Of a stretch of 64,000 bases of DNA, positions 53,153-63,727 are shown one piece after another. The position numbers and the translations under genes are program-made. The stretch spans positions 223,808-287,807 of the forward strand of contig CAIYLG010000052.1 in the NCBI GenBank assembly GCA_903927025.1. The letters run 5' to 3'. Under the pieces are notes generated by a model, which made no database searches, had not been told where the DNA came from, and was given only the letters and a program-made list of their open reading frames with translations. The stretch comes from an uncultured Armatimonadota bacterium. Lineage in GTDB: Bacteria; Armatimonadota; Fimbriimonadia; Fimbriimonadales; Fimbriimonadaceae. Numbering within the stretch: the stretch's first letter is position 1; each line of letters begins with the position of its first letter.

Positions 53153-54727
53153 TTGAAACCCTGGAAACATTCGACAACGCCACTTGTGTCCGTGCTATTG
53201 GTCGTCGCTGCCGTAAGTTGTGCTCCCAAAAAGGACTCCACCCCATCGATCGCGGTTGAAAAACTGGCCCCTACCGTTACCGTTCAAAAGTCGCTTGTAG
53301 GGGAAGTCTCACAGACTGTGCCAGTTACAGGTTCGCTAGTTGCACTCCAAGACGTTACTCTCTCCGCAAAGCAACCCGGGCGCCTTACTGAAGTGTTGGT
53401 GCGAGAGGGTGACATCGTAAAAGCCGGCCAGGTTTTGGCACGTGTAGACGAGACGGACCTTCGCTCCCAGCTTCGATCCAGTGAAGCTGCTGTCACTTCG
53501 GCGAGGGCCAGGCTGGAACAGGCACAAGCCGCTTATTCACAGCAACTGGCACAAAGTGAAGCATCGATTGACTCTGCTCAGGCGGCGCTAATTCAACAGA
53601 CCTCGACTTCGGCTGCCCAAGTCAGGTCTGCTGAATCAAAACTCGCGAGTGCTAAAGAAGCACTCGCGACCGTTTTGGAAGGCGCTCGTCCCGAAGAACG
53701 CAAACAAACAGAGGCGGCTCTCGCCTCGGCGGAAGCAACCTACCGAAAGGCGGAATCTGATCTCCAGCGGTACAAGAAACTTCATGATGCAGGCGCGATC
53801 TCAGATGCGGAGTACGACAAATACGTCAACGCTCGAGAAGTGGCGCAAGCTGATCTGAACTCAAAGCGTGCGGCGCTCCGGCTTCAGCAAGAGGGCAACC
53901 GAAGGCAAGATGTTCAACAAGCGAGAGAGACGGTTAAGCAGTGCGAGGAGACGTTGCGTCAAGCAAACGCCGCTCGCGCCACCGATGAGGTGAAGCGGGC
54001 CGACCTACGGACTGCGATCGCCGGCCGAAAACAAAACGGCGTGAAGCGCGCAGACATTGATGCGGCAAAAGCCTCTCTCCAAGAGACGATTAGTACGGTC
54101 GCCATTGCGCGACAAGCGCTTGGCGATGCCCTCGTTCGGTCACCTATTTGGGGCCGCATTTCGGAGCGAACAGCAGAACCGGGTCAAGTTGTGTCTTCCG
54201 TGACCAGCCTGCTTCATGTCGTGTCTCTCGACTCAGTCTATTTTGAACCGGCCGTATCTGGTTCCGAGCTCGCGTTGATCAAAGTTGGTCAGCAAGTCTC
54301 CCTGCACGTGGACACATATCCGAACGAGACGTTCCTGGGCTCGATAACCAAAATCTATCCTCAAAGCTCACTCGATTCGCGTACGACCTCACTTCGCGTG
54401 ACCTTACCGAATTCCGGTAACAAGCTGCGTCCGAACATGTTTGCCCAAGGAGCAATTTTGGTTCAAACCCACCGAAACGTTATGATCATTCCGACCACAG
54501 CGGTCGTCACGAAAGGTGACAAGCATCAGGTTTTTGTAGTCGAGGGTGGAGTCGTCCGCATTCGAAATGTCACCCCGGGGATAAGTACCGATAAGGGCGC
54601 ATCTGTAGAGGTAGAGGGCTTGGCGGCTGGCGCTTCCGTTATTACGTCGGGACAAGCCGTTCTGGAAGACGGTCAAAAGGTTCAAGCGGCGGACCAGAAC
54701 TCCGGGACCGACAAAGGAGGCAACTAG
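53153..54727 (+). CDS. Periplasmic adaptor of an RND efflux pump (HlyD/MFP family)
   Basis: This 524-residue lipoprotein has the lipobox VAAVSC near residue 23. The biotinyl-lipoyl half motifs (GSLVALQDVTLSAKQPGRLTEVLVREGD and LVRSPIWGRISERTAEPGQVV) flank a long coiled-coil hairpin of about 200 residues, which would reach the TolC partner. The C-terminal beta-barrel holds FVVEGGVVRIRNVTPG. The TTG start lies 8 nt after AAGGAG; a nearby ATG is out of frame. The insert in the hairpin is longer than in AcrA. Confidence 0.93.
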   Translation: MKPWKHSTTPLVSVLLVVAAVSCAPKKDSTPSIAVEKLAPTVTVQKSLVGEVSQTVPVTGSLVALQDVTLSAKQPGRLTEVLVREGDIVKAGQVLARVDETDLRSQLRSSEAAVTSARARLEQAQAAYSQQLAQSEASIDSAQAALIQQTSTSAAQVRSAESKLASAKEALATVLEGARPEERKQTEAALASAEATYRKAESDLQRYKKLHDAGAISDAEYDKYVNAREVAQADLNSKRAALRLQQEGNRRQDVQQARETVKQCEETLRQANAARATDEVKRADLRTAIAGRKQNGVKRADIDAAKASLQETISTVAIARQALGDALVRSPIWGRISERTAEPGQVVSSVTSLLHVVSLDSVYFEPAVSGSELALIKVGQQVSLHVDTYPNETFLGSITKIYPQSSLDSRTTSLRVTLPNSGNKLRPNMFAQGAILVQTHRNVMIIPTTAVVTKGDKHQVFVVEGGVVRIRNVTPGISTDKGASVEVEGLAAGASVITSGQAVLEDGQKVQAADQNSGTDKGGN

Positions 54728-54729
54728 CC

Positions 54730-57700
54730 ATGCAATGGCTTGCGCGAATTTCCATAAAGCGGCCCGTCTTCGCTGCGGTGTTGATTCTCACGTTGTGTGT
54801 CTCTGGCCTGTACGCCTACTTTGGGCTTTCCATTGATCAGTTCCCTAACGTCGACTCGCCAACCATTACGGTGACTACAAACCTGCCGGGTGCTTCAGCA
54901 GAGGAAATGGACACCACGGTAACTGAGGAAATCGAAAAGAAGGTCAACACGATTTCTGCAATCGATTCGATTTCTTCAACATCTTCAGAAGGCATATCCA
55001 TCGTCACGATTTCCTTTCTTATGACGAAGACAGCCGATGTGGCTTTCTCAGAGGTCCAGGCTAAGATCAACTTGGCGCTTCCAAATTTGCCTGAAAACGT
55101 GAAGCAGCCGACGGTTCAAAAGATGGGAGCGGATGCGGCATCCGTGGTTTCTTTTGCTCTTTCTGCTCCGGGGGTGGATATTCGCACCCTTTCGGAATAC
55201 GCGGACAAGACGTTGCGTCCCCAGCTCGAATCCGTAAGTGGCGTCGGCGAAGTGTCCATTGTTGGCGGCAGACTCCGCCAAATCAACGTAACCCTCGATC
55301 CCCAGCGGCTCCGGGCATACGGGCTAACGGCGATCGCCGTACGCGACGGCCTTCAGAGGCAGAACGTCGAAGTGCCCGGAGGTTCACTGGAGACCCAGGA
55401 AAGGCGTATATCCGTCAAAACCATGGGCAGGTTTTCTACCGCCAAAGAGATGGAGTCGCTTGTTCTCACGCAGAAAGGCGGCACCCCGGTGTACCTTCGC
55501 GATGTCTCGAAAGTTGAGGACTCGCTTGAAGATGCCCGTTCAATAGCGCGATTGAACGGGCAGAGCACCGTACTGCTTCAAATTAAAAAGCAGAGCGGAT
55601 CTAACGCCATCGCGGTCATCGAAAGCGTCAAGGAACGGCTCGCGGATATCACCAAAACCGTACCTTCAGGCTACAGGGTGCAGATAACCAGTGACCAGTC
55701 GACGTTTATCAATGCTTCCGTAGACACGGTTAAAGAGCATCTCGTTCTAGGGTCGTTTTTAGCCGCTGTTATCGTCCTTGTCTTTCTTTGGGATTGGCGG
55801 TCGACGATTATCTCTGCACTCGCGATTCCTAGCTCGATCATTGCAACATTTCTCCTAATCTCGGTGGCGGGTTTCACTCTCAACACCATCACCCTATTGG
55901 CACTCACTTTGGCGGTTGGAATCGTCATAGACGACGCCATTCTCGTATTGGAAAACATCGTTCGCTTCGTAAATGAAAAGAACATGTCTCCTCGCCGAGC
56001 TGCCCGAGAGGCAACTCAGGAGATCGGACTTGCGGTTCTGGCGACGACACTTTCGCTGGTCGCGATCTTCATTCCCGTGGCCTTTATGTCCGGCATTCTT
56101 GGTCGATTCTTGGCTTCTTTCGGCCTTACCATGTCCTTCGCGATTATGGTCTCGCTGTTAGTCGCCTTTACACTTACCCCGATGCTGTGCTCGCGATGGC
56201 TCCGCGGCAAGCGAGGTGCGCTGCTATCGGAGGACGAGGAAGGCTACGATCCCTCGCTGGAATCCGTACCTTCCGGAGGGGCGAACGACTGCCACATTTC
56301 TAGCGAGCCGTCCCCTACGGACGATAAAAAGGGGCTTTACCATCGGATTGAGGCCTTCTACTGGCGCGTGCTTCGCTGGTCGCTTCACCATCGATGGGTC
56401 GTTGTCCTTGCCTGCATCGCTGTCTTTATCAGCATTGTGCCGTTGATGGCGATGGTCAACAAGGGCTTTCTTCCCGATGACGACCAGAGCCAGTTCGTGG
56501 TAAGCGCTCGAACTGTGGAGGGCACCTCCCTACAGGCGACGGGTGATCAGCTTGAACGGATTGCGACCCAGATCCGGGCATTGCCTGACGTCCGATTTAC
56601 GGTCGTTACTGTCGGCTCCGGTTCCGACGGGTCCGTCAATAGCGGCGACATCCTGGTCCAGATGAACGAGATCAAGGACCGAAAATCTAGAGCGACCCAA
56701 TTCACGCTGATGCAGCGGGTCCGTGATGAAATCGTTCCCAGGTACCCGAAGAATGTGCGCATCACCGTCTCTTCGACGAGCGCAATCGGCGGCGGCGCGG
56801 CCCAGGCGGCAGTGCAGTACATCGTCAGTGGTCCAAACCTCGATAAGTTGCGTGAGATCTCTGATGCGATGGTGGCGAAGATCGCCAAAATCCCTGGGGT
56901 ATCCGATGTGGACACCTCCGCGACATTCGGCAATCCCGAGTTGCGACTCGAGTTGCGGCGGAGTGAGGCTGCGGACCTAGGAGTCTCCGCCTCAGACATT
57001 GCGAACACAGCCCAAATCGTGGTTGCCGGTGTAACCGCCTCCAACTTCACGGAGAACGGGCACCGTTACGATGTCAATTTGCGTGCTGAACCGCAGTACC
57101 GCCAAAGTGGTGCTGATCTATCGCTCTTTGCTGTGCCGAGCTCGAAGGGAGGCGTGAAGACTGTCGATCTGAGCCAGATCGCGTCATTCAAAGACGGCAC
57201 GGCACCTGCTTCCATAAGCCGATTTGCCCGGTCGAGACAAATCACGCTTAAGGTGAACATTGCAAAATCCGCCTCTCAACAAACCGTCCAGAACGAAGTT
57301 GACAAAGTTTTCAAGAGCCTACAAGCGGGTCCGGAATATATTGGGCAATTCGGAGGCTTCAGCAAGGAGCAGGGCAAAGCATTTGCCTCGTTTGGAACTG
57401 CTCTGGTTCTCTCGTTCGTTTTCGTCTATCTGATCTTGGCTGCCCAGTTCGAATCGTGGCTGCACCCAATCACGATTCTGATGTCGCTTCCTCTGTGTGT
57501 CCCGTTCGCGTTGATCTCGATGATCCTAACCGGCGTGTCCATCAACATCTTTTCGATGCTGGGCATCCTAGTGCTCTTCGGCATTGTCAAGAAGAACTCA
57601 ATTCTTCAAGTAGATCATGCGAACGGGCTGCGCGCAAAGGGCATCGGTCGGGAACAGGCGGTGCTGGAGGCGAGCCGAGACCGGTTGCGACCGATCCTGA

Positions 57701-57948
57701 TGACGACGTGCGCCTTCGTTGCCGGCATGCTGCCGCTTGCCTTTACGCAGGGGGTTGGCGCTGACACCAACCACTCGGCAGGTGATGTTATCATCGGCGG
57801 CCAGACCCTCTCCCTTGCTCTTACCCTCATCGCGACACCGGTTGTCTATACGTTGATGGACGACTTCTCCGCCTTCCTCACCCGTGTGAAAAATCGTGTT
57901 CTGGGCTTCGTGAATCGCCTATCTCGCAACTTGGAGACTCATTCCTGA
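54730..57948 (+). CDS. RND-family efflux transporter, HAE1 type
   Basis: This 1072-residue inner-membrane proton-driven pump has 12 transmembrane helices and two large periplasmic loops. The start MQWLARISIKRPVFAAVLIL, TM4 motif LAVGIVIDDAILVLENIVR (the proton-relay Asp pair), FMSGILGRFLASFGLTMSFAI and ILVLFGIVKKNSILQVDHAN are characteristic of the hydrophobe/amphiphile efflux family. An acidic insertion near residues 495-530 (LSEDEEGYDPS) lies in the cytoplasmic loop between halves. The gene starts 2 bp after the adaptor stop, and with the TolC-like channel it forms a complete tripartite pump. Confidence 0.95.
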   Translation: MQWLARISIKRPVFAAVLILTLCVSGLYAYFGLSIDQFPNVDSPTITVTTNLPGASAEEMDTTVTEEIEKKVNTISAIDSISSTSSEGISIVTISFLMTKTADVAFSEVQAKINLALPNLPENVKQPTVQKMGADAASVVSFALSAPGVDIRTLSEYADKTLRPQLESVSGVGEVSIVGGRLRQINVTLDPQRLRAYGLTAIAVRDGLQRQNVEVPGGSLETQERRISVKTMGRFSTAKEMESLVLTQKGGTPVYLRDVSKVEDSLEDARSIARLNGQSTVLLQIKKQSGSNAIAVIESVKERLADITKTVPSGYRVQITSDQSTFINASVDTVKEHLVLGSFLAAVIVLVFLWDWRSTIISALAIPSSIIATFLLISVAGFTLNTITLLALTLAVGIVIDDAILVLENIVRFVNEKNMSPRRAAREATQEIGLAVLATTLSLVAIFIPVAFMSGILGRFLASFGLTMSFAIMVSLLVAFTLTPMLCSRWLRGKRGALLSEDEEGYDPSLESVPSGGANDCHISSEPSPTDDKKGLYHRIEAFYWRVLRWSLHHRWVVVLACIAVFISIVPLMAMVNKGFLPDDDQSQFVVSARTVEGTSLQATGDQLERIATQIRALPDVRFTVVTVGSGSDGSVNSGDILVQMNEIKDRKSRATQFTLMQRVRDEIVPRYPKNVRITVSSTSAIGGGAAQAAVQYIVSGPNLDKLREISDAMVAKIAKIPGVSDVDTSATFGNPELRLELRRSEAADLGVSASDIANTAQIVVAGVTASNFTENGHRYDVNLRAEPQYRQSGADLSLFAVPSSKGGVKTVDLSQIASFKDGTAPASISRFARSRQITLKVNIAKSASQQTVQNEVDKVFKSLQAGPEYIGQFGGFSKEQGKAFASFGTALVLSFVFVYLILAAQFESWLHPITILMSLPLCVPFALISMILTGVSINIFSMLGILVLFGIVKKNSILQVDHANGLRAKGIGREQAVLEASRDRLRPILMTTCAFVAGMLPLAFTQGVGADTNHSAGDVIIGGQTLSLALTLIATPVVYTLMDDFSAFLTRVKNRVLGFVNRLSRNLETHS

Positions 57949-57962
57949 CGAAGGTGAACCTT

Positions 57963-59618
57963 ATGAAAACACATTCAATCGCCGCGAGTTCTCGTTTCTT
58001 GGGCAGGTTCTGGGTTCTGGTTGCGGCACTTGCTGTCCTGCCATCTACTCCACATGCGCAGGATTCGAAAACTGTCCCACAAGGCCCCATTCCAAACCCC
58101 GTCCTTGATCCGCAGGTAGCGGATCGCCCGCTTACTTCGTCGCCTCGACTTCCTGAGTCGCTTAAAGGAAGAGTACTGACTTTGGACAACATTGTCTCCA
58201 TAGCCTTGGCCACAAACCGAGATTTGGCGCTGCAGACCGAAGCATATCTGCGAACCCGCGGTTCGACAACATCGGCTCGAGCTGGCCTTGGCCCGACCCT
58301 CAACCTAAATTACAATTTGTATGGCTACAACGTGGCTCAAACCAGTAATCTTGGCGGCCAATCGATCGTGACGAACCAACAATTCCAGAATCAGGTGAAT
58401 GCGATCGTTAGCGTGCCAATTGATATCAGTGGTGAATTGCGCGCAGCACGGGATCAAGCTAAATTCAACGAGATCGTCGCTAAACTTGAAATCAACCGAA
58501 CTCGCAACGAGATTGTGCTTCAGGCGAAGACAGCCTTCTACTCGGTGCTGCGTGCGCAAGCACTGGTTAAGGTTGCTCAAGATGCCCTGCAGAACGCCGT
58601 TGACCGCCTTTCAGATGCGCAGCTTCGAGTAAGTGCCGGTACATCGGCTCGATTTGACGTCACCACCGCCAAAAGCGATGTGGCGACCGCAGAAAGGACA
58701 CTGATAGGGAACCGCAGCTCACTTTCCCAGGCGTTTGCATCTCTGAATAGCGTCATCGGGATTGACGTTGATACTCCAGTTATGCTGACCTCGGCCGGGG
58801 CGGTTGAGATACCCGAGAGCGCAAAATCTGCCTACGTTGGTCCGGACATCAAGCCGTCGAAGGCACCCGAGAACGACATCAAAGTCGGTGCCGACGGAAC
58901 GGTTAGTGATCTTGGCGCTGCGCAAGCCGCAGCCGCTCATGATGTGGCCCTATCAAACCCGCTGCCTGAGAATGCTGAATACCGGAGCTTGCTTAACGAT
59001 TCGATCAAAACAAGACCCGAAATCTTGCGGGATGACGCCGCAATTGCTGCAGCAAAAAAAGGCGTCACTGTTGCGCATGCGGGACTTAGGCCCTCCTTGA
59101 GCCTTGGCTATAACTATGCCTACACGCCAAACACCGGGGCTTTCGGCCAACAAACTACGGGGTATGGCCAGCTGACTTTGAGCGTTCCAATCTTCGATTC
59201 GGGTGCAGCTCGCGGTCGCGTCACACAGGCGAACGCTGGCGTTGCGACTGCTGAAACAAACCGACGGGGAACAATCGATTCAATTACGCTCGAGCTTAGG
59301 AAGGCGTACCTGAATCTTCAGGCCGCAGAGCTGTCAGTAAAGGTGGCTCGCCAGAGCCTTGCTCAAGCGGATGAGGCTTATCGACTGGCAAGGCTTCGAT
59401 ACACAACTGGAGTTACCTCACAAGAGGGTATATCGCCGATCGTCGAGCTTAGCAATGCCCAGCAGACGCTGACCCAAGCCCAAAGTGACTACGTCAACGC
59501 GCTCTACGACTACAATAACGGGCGCTGTACGGTCGATAAAGCAGTGGGTCGCTATGCCTACACTCAGAACAATAGCGGCCACTCCGCACCCCCTCCCACT
59601 AAGGAAGTGGGTAGGTAA
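57963..59618 (+). CDS. TolC-family outer-membrane channel
   Basis: This 551-residue exported protein has a signal peptide (VLVAALAVLPSTPHAQ). The two repeats of the outer-membrane efflux protein family are each rich in long helices (NEIVLQAKTAFYSVLRAQALVKVAQDAL and ITLELRKAYLNLQAAELSVKVARQSL). It forms the exit duct of the RND pump. ATG 57963 is preceded by GAAGGTGA. The start lies 14 bp after the pump stop, so it is the last gene of the efflux operon. Confidence 0.94.
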   Translation: MKTHSIAASSRFLGRFWVLVAALAVLPSTPHAQDSKTVPQGPIPNPVLDPQVADRPLTSSPRLPESLKGRVLTLDNIVSIALATNRDLALQTEAYLRTRGSTTSARAGLGPTLNLNYNLYGYNVAQTSNLGGQSIVTNQQFQNQVNAIVSVPIDISGELRAARDQAKFNEIVAKLEINRTRNEIVLQAKTAFYSVLRAQALVKVAQDALQNAVDRLSDAQLRVSAGTSARFDVTTAKSDVATAERTLIGNRSSLSQAFASLNSVIGIDVDTPVMLTSAGAVEIPESAKSAYVGPDIKPSKAPENDIKVGADGTVSDLGAAQAAAAHDVALSNPLPENAEYRSLLNDSIKTRPEILRDDAAIAAAKKGVTVAHAGLRPSLSLGYNYAYTPNTGAFGQQTTGYGQLTLSVPIFDSGAARGRVTQANAGVATAETNRRGTIDSITLELRKAYLNLQAAELSVKVARQSLAQADEAYRLARLRYTTGVTSQEGISPIVELSNAQQTLTQAQSDYVNALYDYNNGRCTVDKAVGRYAYTQNNSGHSAPPPTKEVGR

Positions 59619-59811
59619 AGCCGCAGAACCTCGGGCTCTTTAATCTGACATTGACTCAGTCCGAGGCTCTTTATAAACGAGAGATTCCCATCAAATCGAG
59701 GTCTGCGCGCGGTACCTTTCTATGATCACAAGACCCTTAATCGGTTAACGCTTGTTGCGATTTCTCGAATGAGCGAGTTTGCGATAGGATGATCAACCTC
59801 ATGCAGCAGAC

Positions 59812-60888
59812 CTACCGAACCCGCGGTAGACCCGTAAATTGTCGCCATTCGGCCTGCCACGAGAGGCGACCGATCTTGACTGCGAATGCGCGGTCCAGCT
59901 TGGTCATCATGTTGTAGAAATTCGCTTCAGCCCTGTCTCGAAAATCTCGATCCTCATTGAAGGTTTCTAGTGTGGACTCAGTGAAGCTTTGTGTTCCCAG
60001 CGTGGGGATGGTCACTGTGATCGATACAGACCCGTCAATGGTTAAGTTGCGATCGAAGGTGATTCTTTCCGAGACGCTGATCTTTGGGCCGCCAGCGAAC
60101 GCGGGAACCCACGAGGTTGATCCGCCGCTCTCGATGAAGCGACGTGCGCGACGTCGGATACTTCGCTCAATCTCTTCCTCGAAGTCGGGCTTGCGCGGAT
60201 CGGTCCGGACAGTTATGTCGAACCCAGCGACGGGCACTTGGGGCAACACCGCGAGTGGAGTCGGAGTCCGGTCCCAAAGGTCGAGGTTCTTAGCGAGTGG
60301 CGCGGGTGGGGACAGTAGAACGCGTTGAACCAGCGGGCGGCTTCCGTTCTGGATGACGGCCGCAATGCCCTTTTGAGACCAAACGGCGAGCGACCAGTCG
60401 CTGTAGCGAATGGGAGGATATGCCTGAAAATCCGGTTTTCCGAGCTCGGTCTGAAGTGCATCGAAAGACTCAATCGGTTGATCCTTCTCCATTTCAACCA
60501 CGAACCCTGAAACGTGGCCCTTGTTGTTGGTGCCCGTCAAGATGGCGGTGAGGATACAGCCCTTCCGGTCAACGGCTACTCTGACCGAAGCTGGATCGGG
60601 TCCAACCGTTTTGCTCTTCCTGGCCAGCTTTCCGAGCTGAGGCTCAGATAAGCCGACTTTCAAGCTAGCCAGGTTTGTCCCATCCCAAGCTGAGAATTCC
60701 GGCAAAACGATGGGAGCCTGTCGGATGGCAACGGCAAAAAGAATCAATCCTAGCATGCCGTGTATTGTTGCATTGACACATCCAAATAGCAACACTAACG
60801 CGCCTGCACATCCTCTGACATAAGCACTTAGCACCATCCTTCCGGTGGCACGACGGAGACTCATTCTCAAACCTTCAATGAAAGGCAA
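59812..60888 (-). CDS. Membrane-anchored protein of unknown function
   Basis: This 358-residue protein has an N-terminal basic region and a hydrophobic stretch (about 28-56, GALVLLFGCVNATIHGMLGLILFAV). The rest is soluble and probably outside, with alternating beta strands and the phrase FEEEIERSIRRRARRFIESGG. No family is recognised. It converges on the efflux operon, with about 190 bp between. The start could also be ATG 60864. Confidence 0.6.
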   Translation of the reverse strand: MPFIEGLRMSLRRATGRMVLSAYVRGCAGALVLLFGCVNATIHGMLGLILFAVAIRQAPIVLPEFSAWDGTNLASLKVGLSEPQLGKLARKSKTVGPDPASVRVAVDRKGCILTAILTGTNNKGHVSGFVVEMEKDQPIESFDALQTELGKPDFQAYPPIRYSDWSLAVWSQKGIAAVIQNGSRPLVQRVLLSPPAPLAKNLDLWDRTPTPLAVLPQVPVAGFDITVRTDPRKPDFEEEIERSIRRRARRFIESGGSTSWVPAFAGGPKISVSERITFDRNLTIDGSVSITVTIPTLGTQSFTESTLETFNEDRDFRDRAEANFYNMMTKLDRAFAVKIGRLSWQAEWRQFTGLPRVR

Positions 60889-61320
60889 TTTTGGCTTGCG
60901 TGATCAGAGTTGAGCTGGTCTTCCTGGGTTCACCACCTTGTCTTCGCAGCGGACATCGCAATTTGCATTTATCACCAGCAACATAATCAAATTGCGGCAC
61001 AGTCATTGCCGTAGACCGCCATGATTCATGGCTTTAGGTTCAAACCTGTGTAGCTCGCAAACCTCAAAGTGGACACCCAATCAGCGAAGGGGACCGGTGA
61101 GAAGCTTGCCAAACCCACGAGATTCTCGGAGTGAAATTGCATAGCCAATTTGAACGTGTTTTCTGAATTTGCCGGAACATGTGACTGGTTCGCTTTGCCT
61201 GATGTGCAAAGAGATTGAATCAACTCCATTACGTTGCTATGGCGTCGCTGGCTGAAGATGATTCTGAGACGGACCGACTCCGATGATGTGACGCATTCGC
61301 GACCCTAAAGCAGACTCGAT
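60889..61320. other. 432-bp gap without a supported gene
   Basis: Only short frames occur. A minus-strand frame of 67 codons (61026-61229) lacks a start signal and has no recognisable fold, so it is not called. No stem-loop, tRNA or repeat was seen. The region must hold the promoters of the divergent flanking genes. Confidence 0.45.
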
Positions 61321-63654
61321 ATGACAAAGGCACAGCAGTCCAAATCAGAAGCCAACGCAACTCATGCGTCCAAGGCATCGCCTTCGCACCAGGGCACCGG
61401 CGATCACAGGACTCGATCAAAACCCGCAAAATTTGATATTCCAGATTCGATATTCCGCAAAGTATTTGAAAACGGACCAGCGGACTATCTACTGTTGACT
61501 CCGACATTTCAAATCGTAGCGGCCTCAAATTCATTTCTCGTCAAGCAGGGAAGGAGTTGGGAGGAAATCGCTGGGCAAGTCGCTTTTGACGCATTTCCAG
61601 GGAATTCCCGCTACACGGTCGTCACGGGTGAGTGCAACTGGCGCGACTCAATGAAGGAAGTTTTGGCCACCCGGACGATGCAAACGATGCCGCTTCGCAG
61701 ATACAGGGTCGACCCTTCAAACAAAGATGGTGTCGTTGAGACACGCGTTTGCGTCCCGAGCAACACCCCAATCCTTGACCGGGCAGGAGAGATCCAATTT
61801 ATCCTGCATCGCCTGATGGACGTCACCGAGATTGTCAATTCTAGAAACTCCCAGGAAGATTGGGAAGAAGTTGTTAGATCGCTTCAGGGACAGGTTGTTG
61901 AAATGGAGGCAGAAAGGAGTCTCCAAAGCGCCAAGGCAACTAAATTGGCGAAAGAGGCGACGGTGCTTGCCAAAGAAAAAATCGATGACCGTGCGACGAG
62001 TTCGGCCAAGGATTTTGAGATGCAGGAACGTGCCAACGCGATGGATGCGGAACTAGCTCGCGAGGAAGCCAAGGCAATCATTTTGGCCAAGCAGAAAATC
62101 ACGGATAGGGCGACCACCAACGCTAGGGAACACCGACTTCAGGAAGAGGCAGAGTTGAAGTTCATGGGCTTACTGGAAATGGCACCCGACCCCATGGTCA
62201 TCATTGATCAAAGCGGCACGATCATCCTAGTGAATGCTCAGGGCGAGGCGCTGTTTGGATACGAACGGCAAGAGCTACTGGGTGAGACAGTGGATATTCT
62301 CCTGCCCTTTGGCTACATTCTCGAAAATGCGGAGAACGCCGCTAAGTTTTTTGCCTCCTCGCAAAACCAAATGGTGGGAGTCGTAACTGAACTGCAGGGA
62401 CGTCGCAAAGACCTGACCGACTTTCCCTTCGATGTGACGGTTCGCCCCTTGCATTCCTCGGATGGAATGTTGTCGATTCTCGCAATCCGCGATCTCACTG
62501 AGAGGAGAAAAGTCAATTCACAGATCATTCGAGCGCAGAGATTGGAAAGTATCGGCACATTCGCCGGAAATATCGCCCATGACTTGAATAACGCGTTGGC
62601 ACCCGTCCTGATGGCCCTGGAATTGTTGCGAAAGCAGAATCCGAGCGCGGCTGTTCTGGTCAATACGATTGAGTCGGGCGCCAACCTGGGGGCTGAGATG
62701 CTGCGGCAGCTTTTAGTTTTCTCCAAGGGCTCGTATGTAGAGCCGCAATTGGTTGAATCGAGAGCGATTGTTGCGGAGATTGAAGGCCTTATTCAGAGCA
62801 CATTCCCCGATAGCATCGAGGTGAAGATAAGTGTCGCCGAGGACCTTAGCTCGGTGTTGGGAGATCCAACTCAGATCCACCAGATCTTGCTGAACTTGTG
62901 TGTCAACGCTAGAGATGCCATGCCAGCGGGAGGGGTCCTTTCAATCCTGGCGGAAAACGTCGAGATCGATTCATCCTACGCGAGCGCCTTGTCTGGAGCG
63001 GTGCCGGGAAGCTATGTCATGTGGAGAATCTCTGACAGTGGAGTTGGCATTCCACCGGAGATTCTCGATCACATCTTTGAACCATTCTTCACGACAAAGA
63101 GCCTCGGAAAGGGCACGGGTCTTGGGCTGTCAATCGTTACCGGGATCGTGAAAAGCCACCACGGATTTATCAACGCTTACTCCACTCCGATGAAGGGCTC
63201 CACATTCGCCGTGTACATTCCCGCATACGTCTCACAAGCAGAATCGTCCTGGGTGCCACCCGTCACACCGAGTTTGTTCCGAGGGAAGGGAGAGATGATA
63301 CTGGTTGTCGATGACTCTGCGGGAATGCGCGAAACGACAAGTTCCGTTCTTGACTCCGTTAATCTTCACGTGATTACGGCAAACGACGGCATGGATGCTC
63401 TGAGCATTGTCAAGAAGCATGGTCACCGATTGAGCGCAATTATCACCGATATGCACATGCCAAACATGGATGGCCTGGCATTTGTAGGTGAGTTGCGTGC
63501 TCTTTTGCCAAATGTTGGGATCATCGTTATAAGCGGAAATCTGGATGAAGAAGAGGCCAGAGTTTTCAGTGATTTAGGCGTTCAAACATTTCTTGATAAG
63601 CCCTTTACTCAAAACAAACTGGTGAGTGCCCTAAGCCGTGTGCTAGCGGTTTAA
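61321..63654 (+). CDS. Hybrid PAS sensor histidine kinase with C-terminal receiver
   Basis: This soluble 777-residue kinase is ordered PAS (about 35-165), a charged coiled coil (about 175-285), a second PAS (about 286-395, APDPMVIIDQSGTIILVNAQGEALFGY), HisKA with His420 (IAHDLNNALAPVL), HATPase_c (NLCVNARDAM, DSGVGIPPE, GKGTGLGLSIV) and a receiver with Asp710 (IITDMHMPNMDG). Coiled-coil residues show an internal repeat of about 43 residues (KEKIDDRATSSAKDFEMQE and KQKITDRATTNAREHRLQE). No membrane segment is present. A response-regulator gene begins 73 bp downstream but is interrupted by an IS element. Confidence 0.95.
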   Translation: MTKAQQSKSEANATHASKASPSHQGTGDHRTRSKPAKFDIPDSIFRKVFENGPADYLLLTPTFQIVAASNSFLVKQGRSWEEIAGQVAFDAFPGNSRYTVVTGECNWRDSMKEVLATRTMQTMPLRRYRVDPSNKDGVVETRVCVPSNTPILDRAGEIQFILHRLMDVTEIVNSRNSQEDWEEVVRSLQGQVVEMEAERSLQSAKATKLAKEATVLAKEKIDDRATSSAKDFEMQERANAMDAELAREEAKAIILAKQKITDRATTNAREHRLQEEAELKFMGLLEMAPDPMVIIDQSGTIILVNAQGEALFGYERQELLGETVDILLPFGYILENAENAAKFFASSQNQMVGVVTELQGRRKDLTDFPFDVTVRPLHSSDGMLSILAIRDLTERRKVNSQIIRAQRLESIGTFAGNIAHDLNNALAPVLMALELLRKQNPSAAVLVNTIESGANLGAEMLRQLLVFSKGSYVEPQLVESRAIVAEIEGLIQSTFPDSIEVKISVAEDLSSVLGDPTQIHQILLNLCVNARDAMPAGGVLSILAENVEIDSSYASALSGAVPGSYVMWRISDSGVGIPPEILDHIFEPFFTTKSLGKGTGLGLSIVTGIVKSHHGFINAYSTPMKGSTFAVYIPAYVSQAESSWVPPVTPSLFRGKGEMILVVDDSAGMRETTSSVLDSVNLHVITANDGMDALSIVKKHGHRLSAIITDMHMPNMDGLAFVGELRALLPNVGIIVISGNLDEEEARVFSDLGVQTFLDKPFTQNKLVSALSRVLAV

Positions 63655-63727
63655 ACCCTTGGAAATGAAAATTAATTACTTCTCGACGCTGTTGGTTCTT
63701 AGCAGTTAAAGGGGATTTGGAGACTAC

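Noticed and set aside
59640..59695. Weak CCTCGG/CCGAGG stem after the TolC-like gene
   Set aside because: Only 6 bp with a loop of about 30 nt; insufficient to call a terminator.
61026..61229. 67-codon minus-strand frame in the gap before the hybrid kinase
   Set aside because: No start signal, no motif and no adjacent operon; kept as gap sequence.
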